Shown here: positions 1 through 9,079 of the stretch, in pieces
How positions within the stretch are numbered: the first letter of the stretch is position 1
Layout: the number at the start of each line of letters is the position of its first letter
Source: an uncultured Clostridia bacterium
GTDB taxonomy: Bacteria; Bacillota; Clostridia; Christensenellales; Borkfalkiaceae
Assembly: GCA_947174175.1 (NCBI GenBank)
Contig: CAMWHW010000001.1
Span: 1-22,844 of the forward strand
Direction: 5' to 3'
DNA: 22,844 nucleotides
Position numbers and translations under genes: made by a program
The notes under the pieces: generated by a model
Databases searched by the model: none
The model's input: the letters and a program-made list of their open reading frames with translations, nothing else
What the model was told of the DNA's origin: nothing

Positions 1-43
1 ATATTGTGAAATAGATGTTTTTTGGAGAAAGCGAAGTAAAAGT

Positions 44-2590
44 ATGTCACAAAAGAATTGGGACAAATATGAGGTGGCTTTACTGATCGAAGCCTATCAA
101 AATATTAAGCAAGGAAGAGTGGATAAGAATACCGCTCTTGTTGCTTTGTCTCAAAACTTAAGACAAATGGCACAAAATGAAGGCTTGGAGATTGATGATG
201 TGTTCCGAAATTTAAATGGGATGCAGTGGCAGTTGGGATTTATAGAGAAAGCCTTTATTGGTAATGATTTCGAGAGTCGAACACCCCCTAAAATTTTTAT
301 AGAAATGGTTACAGTTTATAATGATAACCGGAAAGAATTTCAAGACATTTTAAAAGAAGCATACAAAAAAATTGCTACAGAAATAGAAATCAGCGACGAT
401 GTACGGAAAGAGTTGTTTAGAAGATGGGTTATCGACAAGATAAACATATCGTCAGCAGCATCTGTTGTAGATAATATTAATAATGTTTCCACTTATGCAA
501 ATAAGCGTAGTATAGCAAAAAAGAGTTTTTGGAGTTTTAGCGATTATAGGGAATTTAATATAATTCGCGTGAATCTATCAGGAAATAAACTTTTCAAGAT
601 GATGCACGGCAAAGAGCATCGTAAGTTTGAAAAGAACGGAAAACTCTATTCTGATTTTTTGAAAGAGTGCTTTAGCAAAAATAAAAATAATTGTCAAAAT
701 AATTTACCTAAAGATCAAGAAGAAGCTTCAGATTCCAAGCAAATAGAAAAATTTAATCAAGGTGAGAATTTAACGGTCTCTGCTATAGATGAAAGTCCTT
801 CGCCCAAAAAATCACTTAAAGAAGTTGCCGCTGTAACTGATGTTAAAAATGTTTCAAAAGAAGTAGTTGAGGCCAAAGAAAATTTTATTTTGGCACAATA
901 TTCTTTATGGCTAGTACAAGAGAAAAATGTTTCATATATAACAAGCCGAAGCTATGCTTCGAATTTACGAATCGTGAATATTCGTGCGCACGAAATGGGG
1001 TTGCTTGATACCAGTTTGTTTGATATAGCAGATGAGGATTTGCAAGAAACAGCTAGAAGAATTTTATCCGATAAAACGTTTTCCAAATACAACAGTGAAC
1101 AGCATAACCGATTTAGTGCGGCGTTGCAAGCGTACTTAATGTTCAAAACTGGGGAAAAGGCGACGGGGATCAGAACAAGGAAATCACACAAACATCACGA
1201 AGCAGTAACGTGTCCAGACGAGCTAAAAACACTCTTACTTAAAAAGTTTCCATATGGTATAAGAACAGATTCGCAAATAGACATGATGAAGCTCAAGAAT
1301 TTTGCCGGCATGTTTGATGTGAATTTAACTGAAAGTGAAGAATTATTAAAGACGCAAATTTTGGCTGGCGGTATTTTTTATGATGGAAAAATATATTTCG
1401 TCTCGGATGAGGTTATTGAAGCTATCATAGAAAAGATTAATAATGTTTTCGCGGAAGGGTATAGTGTAATTTACTATGAGGAATTGCTCGGCCGAAATTT
1501 TGAATGGTTTGATGAAAAACATATTTCAATGTGGGAGCTGATTCGAGAAGTTCTTGACAAACATAGCGAAGACTTATTTATAAGTAAAAACTTTTTACGG
1601 TACGGTACCGAACGCATCAATGAGGCGGATGCCTTGGAGGCGGAATTCGAAAAGGTTTGGGGTGACAATGCTACTCGTACTTACGATGAAATGTACGAAC
1701 TGTTACCATATATTCCTGACGAAAAAATAAAGTCGTATCTCTCGTTTTGTAAAAAGTTTGTGTGGTCATCTCATGAGACCTTTGCGTGGATAGACAAAGT
1801 TATTATCTCCGAGGAAGAAAAACAAGCGATTATTGATTATGTAACGGATGAGTGTGAACTTATTGGACATGCTTCTATCGCTAATGTCCCTCTTGGAAAT
1901 ATCGAAGAAGAAAACTATCAAATCTCGATTACAGCAATATATTCCGCAATTTACAATTTAATACTCAAAGACGATTTTAAAATCAATGGCAAAATTCTTA
2001 CTAAGAATAACAGCGGAACTGATGCCTTGACGCTCGCAAAGACTTATTGCGCAGAGAAAGATACCTGCTCATTTACGGAACTGAATAATTATGTTACTTC
2101 TATAAATGGGACGTCAAATAGACAGGTTGCCTTACGAGCAGCTTATGATCAGCTCGTAAGAGTGGAAGCGGATAAGTTTGTTGCTGATAAATTTATTCAC
2201 TTTGATATTGAAGCAATCGATGAACTTTTGGAACAAATAATAGTCGAAGATTTTGCTTCCATTAAAAGTATTGCAACATTTGTTATGTTCCCTAATTGTG
2301 GTTTTACTTGGACTTATTACCTTGTAGAGAGTTTTTGTTATAGATTTAGCAAAAAATTTACATTGCGCGTTATTAACCTCAACGATAAAAATGCGGGTAT
2401 TATAGCAAAAAAAGATTTAAATTTATCATATATAGATATGCTTGCTATTGTCGCAGCAAATTCTAAACTCGATTTAACATCCGATATTATAGGGCAATAT
2501 TTGTTTGATAATGGATATTTGGGAAGAAGAAAGACGCCAATAGTTGATACTGCAATAGAAAAAGCAAAAGATATCAGGGAGGGTAGGTAG
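44..2590 (+). CDS. Unrecognised 848-aa protein, first gene of the BREX-type-4-like operon
   Basis: I do not recognise the full-length protein. Residues about 5-75 (WDKYEVALLIEAY, then LRQMA, then FRNLNGMQWQLGFIEKAF) resemble a small N-terminal domain I know from Firmicutes restriction and helicase-type proteins. A charged K/E/S/N-rich linker covers about 205-275. Residues about 276-370 (ILAQYSLWLVQEKNVSYITS onward) look like the SAM-like, helical core-binding domain of tyrosine recombinases, but no recombinase catalytic R/H/Y set follows. The rest is mainly helical and may hold winged-helix DNA-binding units; a conserved-looking block sits near the end (TWTYYLVESF, KNAGII, LFDNGYLGRR). The stop is followed at once by the brxP ATG, so the two are co-translated. 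A GGAG at 24-27 lies rather far from the ATG. Inference: a DNA-binding sensor, specificity or effector subunit. The coding region is certain; the function is not. Confidence 0.9.
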   Translation: MSQKNWDKYEVALLIEAYQNIKQGRVDKNTALVALSQNLRQMAQNEGLEIDDVFRNLNGMQWQLGFIEKAFIGNDFESRTPPKIFIEMVTVYNDNRKEFQDILKEAYKKIATEIEISDDVRKELFRRWVIDKINISSAASVVDNINNVSTYANKRSIAKKSFWSFSDYREFNIIRVNLSGNKLFKMMHGKEHRKFEKNGKLYSDFLKECFSKNKNNCQNNLPKDQEEASDSKQIEKFNQGENLTVSAIDESPSPKKSLKEVAAVTDVKNVSKEVVEAKENFILAQYSLWLVQEKNVSYITSRSYASNLRIVNIRAHEMGLLDTSLFDIADEDLQETARRILSDKTFSKYNSEQHNRFSAALQAYLMFKTGEKATGIRTRKSHKHHEAVTCPDELKTLLLKKFPYGIRTDSQIDMMKLKNFAGMFDVNLTESEELLKTQILAGGIFYDGKIYFVSDEVIEAIIEKINNVFAEGYSVIYYEELLGRNFEWFDEKHISMWELIREVLDKHSEDLFISKNFLRYGTERINEADALEAEFEKVWGDNATRTYDEMYELLPYIPDEKIKSYLSFCKKFVWSSHETFAWIDKVIISEEEKQAIIDYVTDECELIGHASIANVPLGNIEEENYQISITAIYSAIYNLILKDDFKINGKILTKNNSGTDALTLAKTYCAEKDTCSFTELNNYVTSINGTSNRQVALRAAYDQLVRVEADKFVADKFIHFDIEAIDELLEQIIVEDFASIKSIATFVMFPNCGFTWTYYLVESFCYRFSKKFTLRVINLNDKNAGIIAKKDLNLSYIDMLAIVAANSKLDLTSDIIGQYLFDNGYLGRRKTPIVDTAIEKAKDIREGR

Positions 2591-4933
2591 ATGTATTCAT
2601 ATAGTTTTGATGAAGAAACGGGTGGACTTCTTCTCAATTCAACTCCTACCAGTTTTTCTAAAGAACCTCGTCCCGTATATGCAAGCGAAATGGACTTGCT
2701 GGGCTTTTCGGCTTACTGGGAATACAAACACCAAGACGAAGTTCCTTATTTGTGGGCAGAGTCTAATGTGTATTGGTACAGGGGGCAAATCATAGCGAGA
2801 ATTAAAGGTGGCGATTTATACCACAAACCAATTTTAACGCCTGCTGTAGATAATGAAGGTAAAGTCGTTTTTTGCAGAGAATCAGGGTGCATTTTGCAGC
2901 AGATGGATATTATCCAGATGTGCCAAAGGAATAGAGAACTTCTCAATACAATGGAAAGAACAACTGTACAAAAAATTGTACGGGTATATGAGAAGTATAA
3001 GAACAAACTTGATATATTTCATGTCGCTTTTTCTGGTGGCAAGGATAGTGCTGTCTTGTTGGATTTGGTGAAAAAGGCTCTGCCCAAAGGAAGCTTTATT
3101 GTAATTTTTGGAGACACTGGAATGGAGTTTCCTGACACGTACAGCGCTGTGGATTACACTGAAGCACAATGTGCGGCTGAAGACCCACCTATACCGTTCT
3201 ACAGAGCAAGTTCTCATTTTAATACTGAAGAATCTTGGAAGTTGTTTGGCCCACCCGCAAGAGTTTTGCGTTGGTGTTGCAGTGTTCATAAAAGTACACC
3301 TCAAACACTTAAAATGCGAGAAATTACAGGAAAAGACAACTACACGGGTATGGATTTTGTAGGCGTTCGCAAAGAAGAGAGTTTGGCGAGAAGCACCTAT
3401 ACTTACGAAAACTTTGGAAAAAAACAAAAAGGCCAGTATAGTTTTAATCCCATATTGGAATGGACTTCCGCTGAGGTTTGGCTGTATATATTCACAAACA
3501 ATATTTTTGTAAATGAAGCTTATAAAAAAGGAAATTCTAGAGCGGGTTGTTTGTTTTGCCCTATGTCTGGAGGACAAAGCGATTATTTTAGAAGATGTAG
3601 TTATACCGAAGAAATTGATAAATATATCTCTTATATAAAAAATTCTTATAGCGCAAAAGACGACAAATCCGTTGAATCTTATCTAACCAATGGTGGATGG
3701 AATGCAAGAAATAATGGAAGAGATTTAGCAGATAATCCATTTAGATGCATTGAAAATACATCTAAAGGTATGCTAAAAATAAATGTTATCAACCCTTTGA
3801 CAAATTGGGAAGAATGGATGAAAACTATAGGGTTTGTAACGAAAAATTCTGATAAATATGTAGTTCAATATAAAGATAAATCAATCCCATTTGTTATTAA
3901 AGATAGTAATAATAGTTATGACGTACTTATTAGTGAAGCTGAATTAAAAGAAAATCCTAAATTCGGAAAACTGTTTAGACAAGTGTTCCGCAAAGCCGCA
4001 TATTGCACAGCTTGCAGGGTTTGTGAAACAAATTGTCATAACGGCAGCATCCAATTTATAAATGGAAAAGTTAAAATTTCAAATTGTATAAATTGTCATC
4101 AGTGCCATGATATCGATGATGGTTGCTTGTTGTTCCATTCATTAAGACATCCGCAAGGAGGGGGTAAAAACATGAAAAGTCTTAATTCTTTTGCCGACCA
4201 TGCTCCTAAAAGAGAGTGGCTCGTAGCGTTCTTTGATTTAAAAGAAGATTTCTTTACTAACCATACACTTGGGCCAATGATGTATGATATGTTCAGAAGA
4301 TTTTTGAAGGATGCGGGATTAAATGATAAAAATCATTTTACGCCGTTTGCGGAAATGATTGCTCAAATGGGGTGGGAGACAGAAACAGCATTGGGGTTAA
4401 TAATGGTAAATCTTGCATTTGAAAACCCTCAGATAGAATGGTATATTAATAACCTTGATATAGGCTATTTTTATGAACGAGAAAAAATAGAAGATATGCT
4501 CGTAGCATGTGAAGTTAAGCCTAAAGATGCCAAGTCAATTTATAAAGCTTTTAGAAGAATTACAGAAACGCCGTTTGGAACGAATTTGAATTTTGGACAA
4601 GCAAGCAGTGAAGATATCGTTCGCTTTAAATGGTCTATTTCGGATAATCGTGTAGTTTTATATGCTTTATATAAATTCGTAGAAAAGTGTAATTTAGATA
4701 ATAGAGAGTTCCACTTATCATATCTTTTCAACGAAGAGATTGAACGCGACGGAGTTAGCCCTGTGCGTATGTTTGGAATTTATGATGAGGAAGAGTGGAA
4801 ATCCATTCTTTTAGGACTTTCCGCAAGATATCCTGAATTTATCAATGCCACATTTACCAATGATTTAAAAACTATATCACTCAAAGATAAAACGTCCAGC
4901 GACGTTTTGGAACTTTTCAAGGAGGAGCTTTAA
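2591..4933 (+). CDS. brxP: BrxP-like PAPS-reductase-family protein with ferredoxin-like cluster and C-terminal domain
   Basis: The ATP-pyrophosphatase (PP-loop) fold is clear: SGGKDS at residues 148-153, GDTGMEFP at 174-181, GVRKEES at 258-264. Cys229-Cys230 (RWCC) together with Cys320-x2-Cys323 match the [4Fe-4S] cysteine pattern of APS reductases and DndC. A second set follows, C472-x2-C475-x2-C478-x3-C482 and C499-x2-C502-x2-C505-x6-C512, like a two-cluster ferredoxin. Residues about 528-780 form a separate helical domain that I cannot name. In type 4 BREX a PAPS-reductase protein (BrxP) replaces PglX; DndC of phosphorothioation systems is a relative. Predicted role: ATP-dependent activation of a nucleic-acid position and sulfur transfer. 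The start is set by GGGAGGG just upstream and by the zero-base gap to the previous stop. A near-perfect Shine-Dalgarno and in-frame ATG at 4155-4174 may also start the C-terminal domain separately. Confidence 0.88.
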   Translation: MYSYSFDEETGGLLLNSTPTSFSKEPRPVYASEMDLLGFSAYWEYKHQDEVPYLWAESNVYWYRGQIIARIKGGDLYHKPILTPAVDNEGKVVFCRESGCILQQMDIIQMCQRNRELLNTMERTTVQKIVRVYEKYKNKLDIFHVAFSGGKDSAVLLDLVKKALPKGSFIVIFGDTGMEFPDTYSAVDYTEAQCAAEDPPIPFYRASSHFNTEESWKLFGPPARVLRWCCSVHKSTPQTLKMREITGKDNYTGMDFVGVRKEESLARSTYTYENFGKKQKGQYSFNPILEWTSAEVWLYIFTNNIFVNEAYKKGNSRAGCLFCPMSGGQSDYFRRCSYTEEIDKYISYIKNSYSAKDDKSVESYLTNGGWNARNNGRDLADNPFRCIENTSKGMLKINVINPLTNWEEWMKTIGFVTKNSDKYVVQYKDKSIPFVIKDSNNSYDVLISEAELKENPKFGKLFRQVFRKAAYCTACRVCETNCHNGSIQFINGKVKISNCINCHQCHDIDDGCLLFHSLRHPQGGGKNMKSLNSFADHAPKREWLVAFFDLKEDFFTNHTLGPMMYDMFRRFLKDAGLNDKNHFTPFAEMIAQMGWETETALGLIMVNLAFENPQIEWYINNLDIGYFYEREKIEDMLVACEVKPKDAKSIYKAFRRITETPFGTNLNFGQASSEDIVRFKWSISDNRVVLYALYKFVEKCNLDNREFHLSYLFNEEIERDGVSPVRMFGIYDEEEWKSILLGLSARYPEFINATFTNDLKTISLKDKTSSDVLELFKEEL
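4155..4174 (+). promoter_or_regulatory. Internal ribosome binding site and in-frame ATG inside brxP
   Basis: The sequence AAGGAGGGGG at 4155-4164 is followed after 7 bases by ATG at 4172, which is codon 528 of brxP in the same frame. It lies in the Gly-rich junction (PQGGGKNM) between the ferredoxin-like cluster and the C-terminal domain. It would give a separate 253-aa protein ending at 4933. Translation from here is inference; the site is stronger than several gene-start sites in the operon. Confidence 0.5.
4919..4927 (+). promoter_or_regulatory. Strong ribosome binding site for brxC
   Basis: AAGGAGGAG lies inside the last codons of brxP, 8 bases before the ATG at 4936. It fixes the brxC start and couples it to brxP, whose stop (4931-4933) is two bases before the ATG. 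Confidence 0.75.
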
Positions 4934-4935
4934 TC

Positions 4936-7900
4936 ATGAACGTAAGAAAATATTGTGAGTATTTTAATATAAACGAGACATATTTTCCGTGCATCGACGA
5001 ATCTGCCATAAATGCTGGTGTGGATTGGCAAGCAACATATCCACATGAAACATTTATCAAGCTTTTAAAGGCAACCGAAAACATGTTAGGCGGTGCTACT
5101 AAGCGTTCCGTCTGGATCCACGGTGCTTACGGCACGGGTAAAAGTCAATGTGCTTATGCGCTTAAAAAAATATTGGAAGCTCCGGAAAAAGATTTGCGGA
5201 TATATTGGGATAAGTTTGAACCACTTAAAAGGGAGAATCCGCTACTAGAAAAGCTTTTAGGGCATAAAGATAAAGGTATTATAACGGCATATCGTTATGC
5301 GTCGGGAAGTATCAATTCGCCGCAGCAACTTTTCTTGGCTGTTCAAGAAAGTATCAAAACGGCACTTATTAATCAAGGCGCACAATATATGGGCGAGCGC
5401 ACATTAAAAGAAGGAGTTATTGACTGGCTTAGTATGCCTGCGCAAAAAGCCTTTGTTGACTCGCTTTTGAATAAGCCCGAATGGCAGTCATTGTTCGCGC
5501 AGTCGAGTGCGGACGAAATTATAAATTCATTGCGCAAAAACGGTGATGTTTCGTCTTTAATGGATAATATTTTCCGCATGGCGGGGAAAGAAGGAATTAC
5601 TGCTCTTTCGTTGGATGCGGATAAATTGCGCGACTGGATAAAAGATATTATTGAAACTAACAAAACTAAAATCGTTTTAGTCTGGGACGAATTTAGTGAC
5701 TTCTTTAGGTTAAACAAGAATTCGCTTGGCGAGTTCCAAAAAATTGTTTCGATTTGCGAAGAAGCGCCGTTCTATCTTATAGTTGTTACTCATCCTATAT
5801 CTTCTATCAGCAATAACGATGATTCTTGGAAAATTGTTCAGCAACGTTTTGACAGAATAGAAATTGAGTTACCCGAAAACATTGCATTTGATCTTATTGG
5901 ACACGCTTTCAGTGTTAAAGATTCTGCAAAAGATGAATGGAATAAAATGACTAGTGGGTTGGAGGCATCTATACCCAATTCTACTGCTGCAGTTATGAAA
6001 GCCGCAAATATTACAGACAGAGCAGTAATTAAGCGTATTTTACCTATTCAACCAATTGCGGCACTGGTGTTGAAAAACATCGCAAATGCTTTCCAGTCGA
6101 ATCAGAGAAGTATGTTTGACTTTATAAAGACTTCGCACGATGTTGATGTTAAGGCATTCCAGTGGTTTATTCAAGAATTCAGTCCTATGGATGAGCAGCC
6201 ACTATTAACTGTTGATATGCTTTGGGATTTCTTCTATGTAAAGGGCAAAGAATATCTTACTTCTGATATTAAACTTATTTTGGATACGTTCCCGCAGCAG
6301 ACTGCGCTTAATGAAAAAGAAAAGAAGGTTTTAAAAGCTGTGCTTATTATGCAGGCTATTGACCAGCGTCTGGGTGGAACGCTTCCGATTTTAAAGCCCA
6401 CGGATCAAAATCTTGATTATGCTTTCGAGGGGATAGCCGAATACGAAACATCCGCTAAAAATATCGCAAAAGCATTGGAGAACAAAGGTATTCTAATCAG
6501 TAATCCTATTGGTGATGGTAAGAAAGCTTTTGGCGCGGCTGTTTTGGCGGGCGACAATGCAAAAATTGAAGCATCAAAAACGGATATAAGAAAGAATAAG
6601 GGTACAACAAGCTTTCTCGTTTCTCAAGGCGATATGCTCCCTATGGCACTTTCGCTTACGCCCGCACTCAAACTTCGTTTCGCAAGGGATGACAGCGGAA
6701 TAATGCGTATTGTTACTGTGTCGGACTTTACAAAAACAATGGAAGAGTTAAAGCATAAGGATGTTACATGGCATTTTCAATCTGTACTTGCTCTTGCTAA
6801 AGATGAGGATGAGGCACAAAATTTCCGTGCTTTAATTAAAAGAACAATTGCGAACGAGGAATACAAAAATATTATTGTTATTGATGCCCTATCTTCGCCG
6901 CTTGGTGTAGAATTATTTGAACAATATGTTGATTATTCGGCAATGGCGAATTATTATCAAGGCAACAATAATCAGCAGGCTAAAGAGAATTCAACTAAAG
7001 CTAAAAATGTTTTAAATAGGACTTGGAAAGATAAGATCCATGACGGGCAGTTTTATGTATATACTTATGCAAATCAAGACGGCGAAAAAGCAATAGGGGC
7101 AAACAACGTTCACGTTATCTTACAAACGCTTGTGCTTAATAGATTCCGTTACATATTTGATTTTACTAAAGGCCTTACAGAATCACAATTAAAACTTACC
7201 AATCCCAAACAAGTTTCACGTTATGGAATGGGAGGCGCGGATATAAAAGGCTTGATTTCAGGCTGTGAAAAGAGCATACTTGGATTAGTATGGGGTAAAG
7301 AAAAGTATTGGCTTGTTCCCGAATTACAGAATGCGCATATCGTTATTATCAAAAAAGCTATTGATAAATTAATTTCAGAAGCGTTCGTAGAACACGGACA
7401 AATTTCAATTGGCGAAGTATATGACTGCTTACAAGATGAATTTGGATTTTCGCCTTGTAGTTTGTCGGCTTTTATTACGGGATTTTTGTTAAAAGAATAT
7501 AGTTCTGACCCTTATCGGTGTATTGATTCTGAAGGGTATCCTAACACTATGACTCCCGATAAATTAGCCGAAATGATAGGTAATTATATTGGGAAAACAC
7601 CTAAACCTACGTATATCGTCAAGATGACGCAAGAGGAAAAAACATTCTATGAGGCAACCGAAGAAATGTGGGGTGTTCCGGCAACAACATGTTCCTCTCC
7701 CAGTCAGGTTGGAACGCTAATCGGCAATAAAATGCAGTCGTTTGGTTATCCTACGTGGTGTTTGGAAAATGTAGACGACTGTGGTGTTTATGATATTGTC
7801 AAAAAATACATAACTCTAGTTCAAAGTGACGGAAAAATTACGCATAACATAGCTATTGAAATAGGCAGAATTGTTATGCAAAAGCCTACACTTATAGCAA

Positions 7901-9078
7901 GTCTTAAAGGTCTTCTTACGTCTGATAAATGTAAAGATGGTATGATTGCCTTCCTTAAACATTACAAAGAAGGTAAGCTTATGGATCTTGCGGCGGAGAT
8001 CGGTGCAAATGACGTAGTTCTTTTCGATATTAAAAAAATATTCAGCGTTAAGCATTCCGCCATGTGGATTGCAGAAACGGGCGAAACAGAAATAGATAAG
8101 CTCATTATTGAGTATGAAGTAATAAAGCTTATTAATAATCTGTTGAATGTTTCTTGCAACACGAAAGAGAAGGCTTTCGACGCTTTGAGGGAAGTACTTA
8201 AATTCGCAGGGTTTTCGTGTGATGCGTTAAAGGCAAAAAGGCCTTCTCTTGAAAAGGTATTGAGTTATCTTCTTAAAATCATGAATAGAGAAGATATGTT
8301 ACCCGAGATGATGAAGGAGCTCTTTGCAGAACTTGTAGCGCATAGATCAGAGATATCAGAAATTCTTAACAATAAACTTGCGGTTTTTGAAGAGCTGTAC
8401 GAAGCATATTTAGAAAACTTCTCTATAATAGAAAAAGAGGAGATTCAAAATTCTATCAATAGGGAATTATTCACTGCACCCGCGACAACAAGCAACCAGA
8501 TTGTAAAACAGGCAGCCGAGACTTATCGCAAAAATCAAATTAAAACGCAGCTCTTCAACCAATGGAAAGAATTGACTGGAACAAAAAACCCGAGAGAATG
8601 GTCGAGTAGATACCAAACGCCTATCATGTGTTTGGTCGACTCTGCTGTGTATGGTGAAGCTAAGCTTGCATTTGCAACTTTAAACAGTACATATCAAAGC
8701 GATTCCGATATTCATGCCGCGTTAGATTTTCTAGCTAAATCGCAAGATTTCTTTAACCGCATAAAGGAAGCCGCGTATAGAGATGAAGAGTTTAAAAATA
8801 AAATAATAGGCTCGTATGTTGTGCTTCTTCCAGATATAAATAAAGTTAGACAAGCATTAGACGCTCTCGCAATCGATGTTTACGATTGGTATGATAGTCC
8901 TACTGTTAAGCAAAAAATACAGCAAATGGCAGATGCAGAATATTTTGCTGGTGGTAGTGATAAAGCTATAGGGCTTATTGACAAAATGAGTGATGCAGAG
9001 CTTAAAAAACGCTTGAAAGAGCTTGTTCAAAAAGATGTTGAATTAGGAATGAAGATTATTTCGAACGAGGATAAATAA
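4936..9078 (+). CDS. brxC: BrxC-like large P-loop ATPase
   Basis: This 1380-aa protein has a Walker A motif GAYGTGKS at residues 63-70, preceded by WIH, and a Walker B VLVWDEF at about 247-253 followed by SDFF. This is the pattern of BrxC/PglY ATPases, which are about 1200 aa and carry one N-terminal ATPase module and a long helical remainder. Here roughly 1000 residues after the ATPase core have no motif I can name. In BREX, BrxC is a core ATPase thought to work with PglZ and the modification subunit on DNA. It sits between brxP and pglZ, the expected type 4 position, with a 2-base gap before and a 1-base gap after. The gene is complete with no frameshift. The family call rests on ATPase motifs, size and gene order. 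Confidence 0.85.
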   Translation: MNVRKYCEYFNINETYFPCIDESAINAGVDWQATYPHETFIKLLKATENMLGGATKRSVWIHGAYGTGKSQCAYALKKILEAPEKDLRIYWDKFEPLKRENPLLEKLLGHKDKGIITAYRYASGSINSPQQLFLAVQESIKTALINQGAQYMGERTLKEGVIDWLSMPAQKAFVDSLLNKPEWQSLFAQSSADEIINSLRKNGDVSSLMDNIFRMAGKEGITALSLDADKLRDWIKDIIETNKTKIVLVWDEFSDFFRLNKNSLGEFQKIVSICEEAPFYLIVVTHPISSISNNDDSWKIVQQRFDRIEIELPENIAFDLIGHAFSVKDSAKDEWNKMTSGLEASIPNSTAAVMKAANITDRAVIKRILPIQPIAALVLKNIANAFQSNQRSMFDFIKTSHDVDVKAFQWFIQEFSPMDEQPLLTVDMLWDFFYVKGKEYLTSDIKLILDTFPQQTALNEKEKKVLKAVLIMQAIDQRLGGTLPILKPTDQNLDYAFEGIAEYETSAKNIAKALENKGILISNPIGDGKKAFGAAVLAGDNAKIEASKTDIRKNKGTTSFLVSQGDMLPMALSLTPALKLRFARDDSGIMRIVTVSDFTKTMEELKHKDVTWHFQSVLALAKDEDEAQNFRALIKRTIANEEYKNIIVIDALSSPLGVELFEQYVDYSAMANYYQGNNNQQAKENSTKAKNVLNRTWKDKIHDGQFYVYTYANQDGEKAIGANNVHVILQTLVLNRFRYIFDFTKGLTESQLKLTNPKQVSRYGMGGADIKGLISGCEKSILGLVWGKEKYWLVPELQNAHIVIIKKAIDKLISEAFVEHGQISIGEVYDCLQDEFGFSPCSLSAFITGFLLKEYSSDPYRCIDSEGYPNTMTPDKLAEMIGNYIGKTPKPTYIVKMTQEEKTFYEATEEMWGVPATTCSSPSQVGTLIGNKMQSFGYPTWCLENVDDCGVYDIVKKYITLVQSDGKITHNIAIEIGRIVMQKPTLIASLKGLLTSDKCKDGMIAFLKHYKEGKLMDLAAEIGANDVVLFDIKKIFSVKHSAMWIAETGETEIDKLIIEYEVIKLINNLLNVSCNTKEKAFDALREVLKFAGFSCDALKAKRPSLEKVLSYLLKIMNREDMLPEMMKELFAELVAHRSEISEILNNKLAVFEELYEAYLENFSIIEKEEIQNSINRELFTAPATTSNQIVKQAAETYRKNQIKTQLFNQWKELTGTKNPREWSSRYQTPIMCLVDSAVYGEAKLAFATLNSTYQSDSDIHAALDFLAKSQDFFNRIKEAAYRDEEFKNKIIGSYVVLLPDINKVRQALDALAIDVYDWYDSPTVKQKIQQMADAEYFAGGSDKAIGLIDKMSDAELKKRLKELVQKDVELGMKIISNEDK

Positions 9079-9079
9079 G

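Noticed and set aside
44..2590. Lead protein as a tyrosine recombinase or integrase
   Set aside because: Only the core-binding-like segment is suggestive; no catalytic Arg/His/Arg/Tyr arrangement was found after it.
2882..3577. 231-codon minus-strand frame opposite brxP
   Set aside because: Lies wholly opposite well-supported PP-loop coding sequence; its peptide has no domain features and no promoter or ribosome site was evident.
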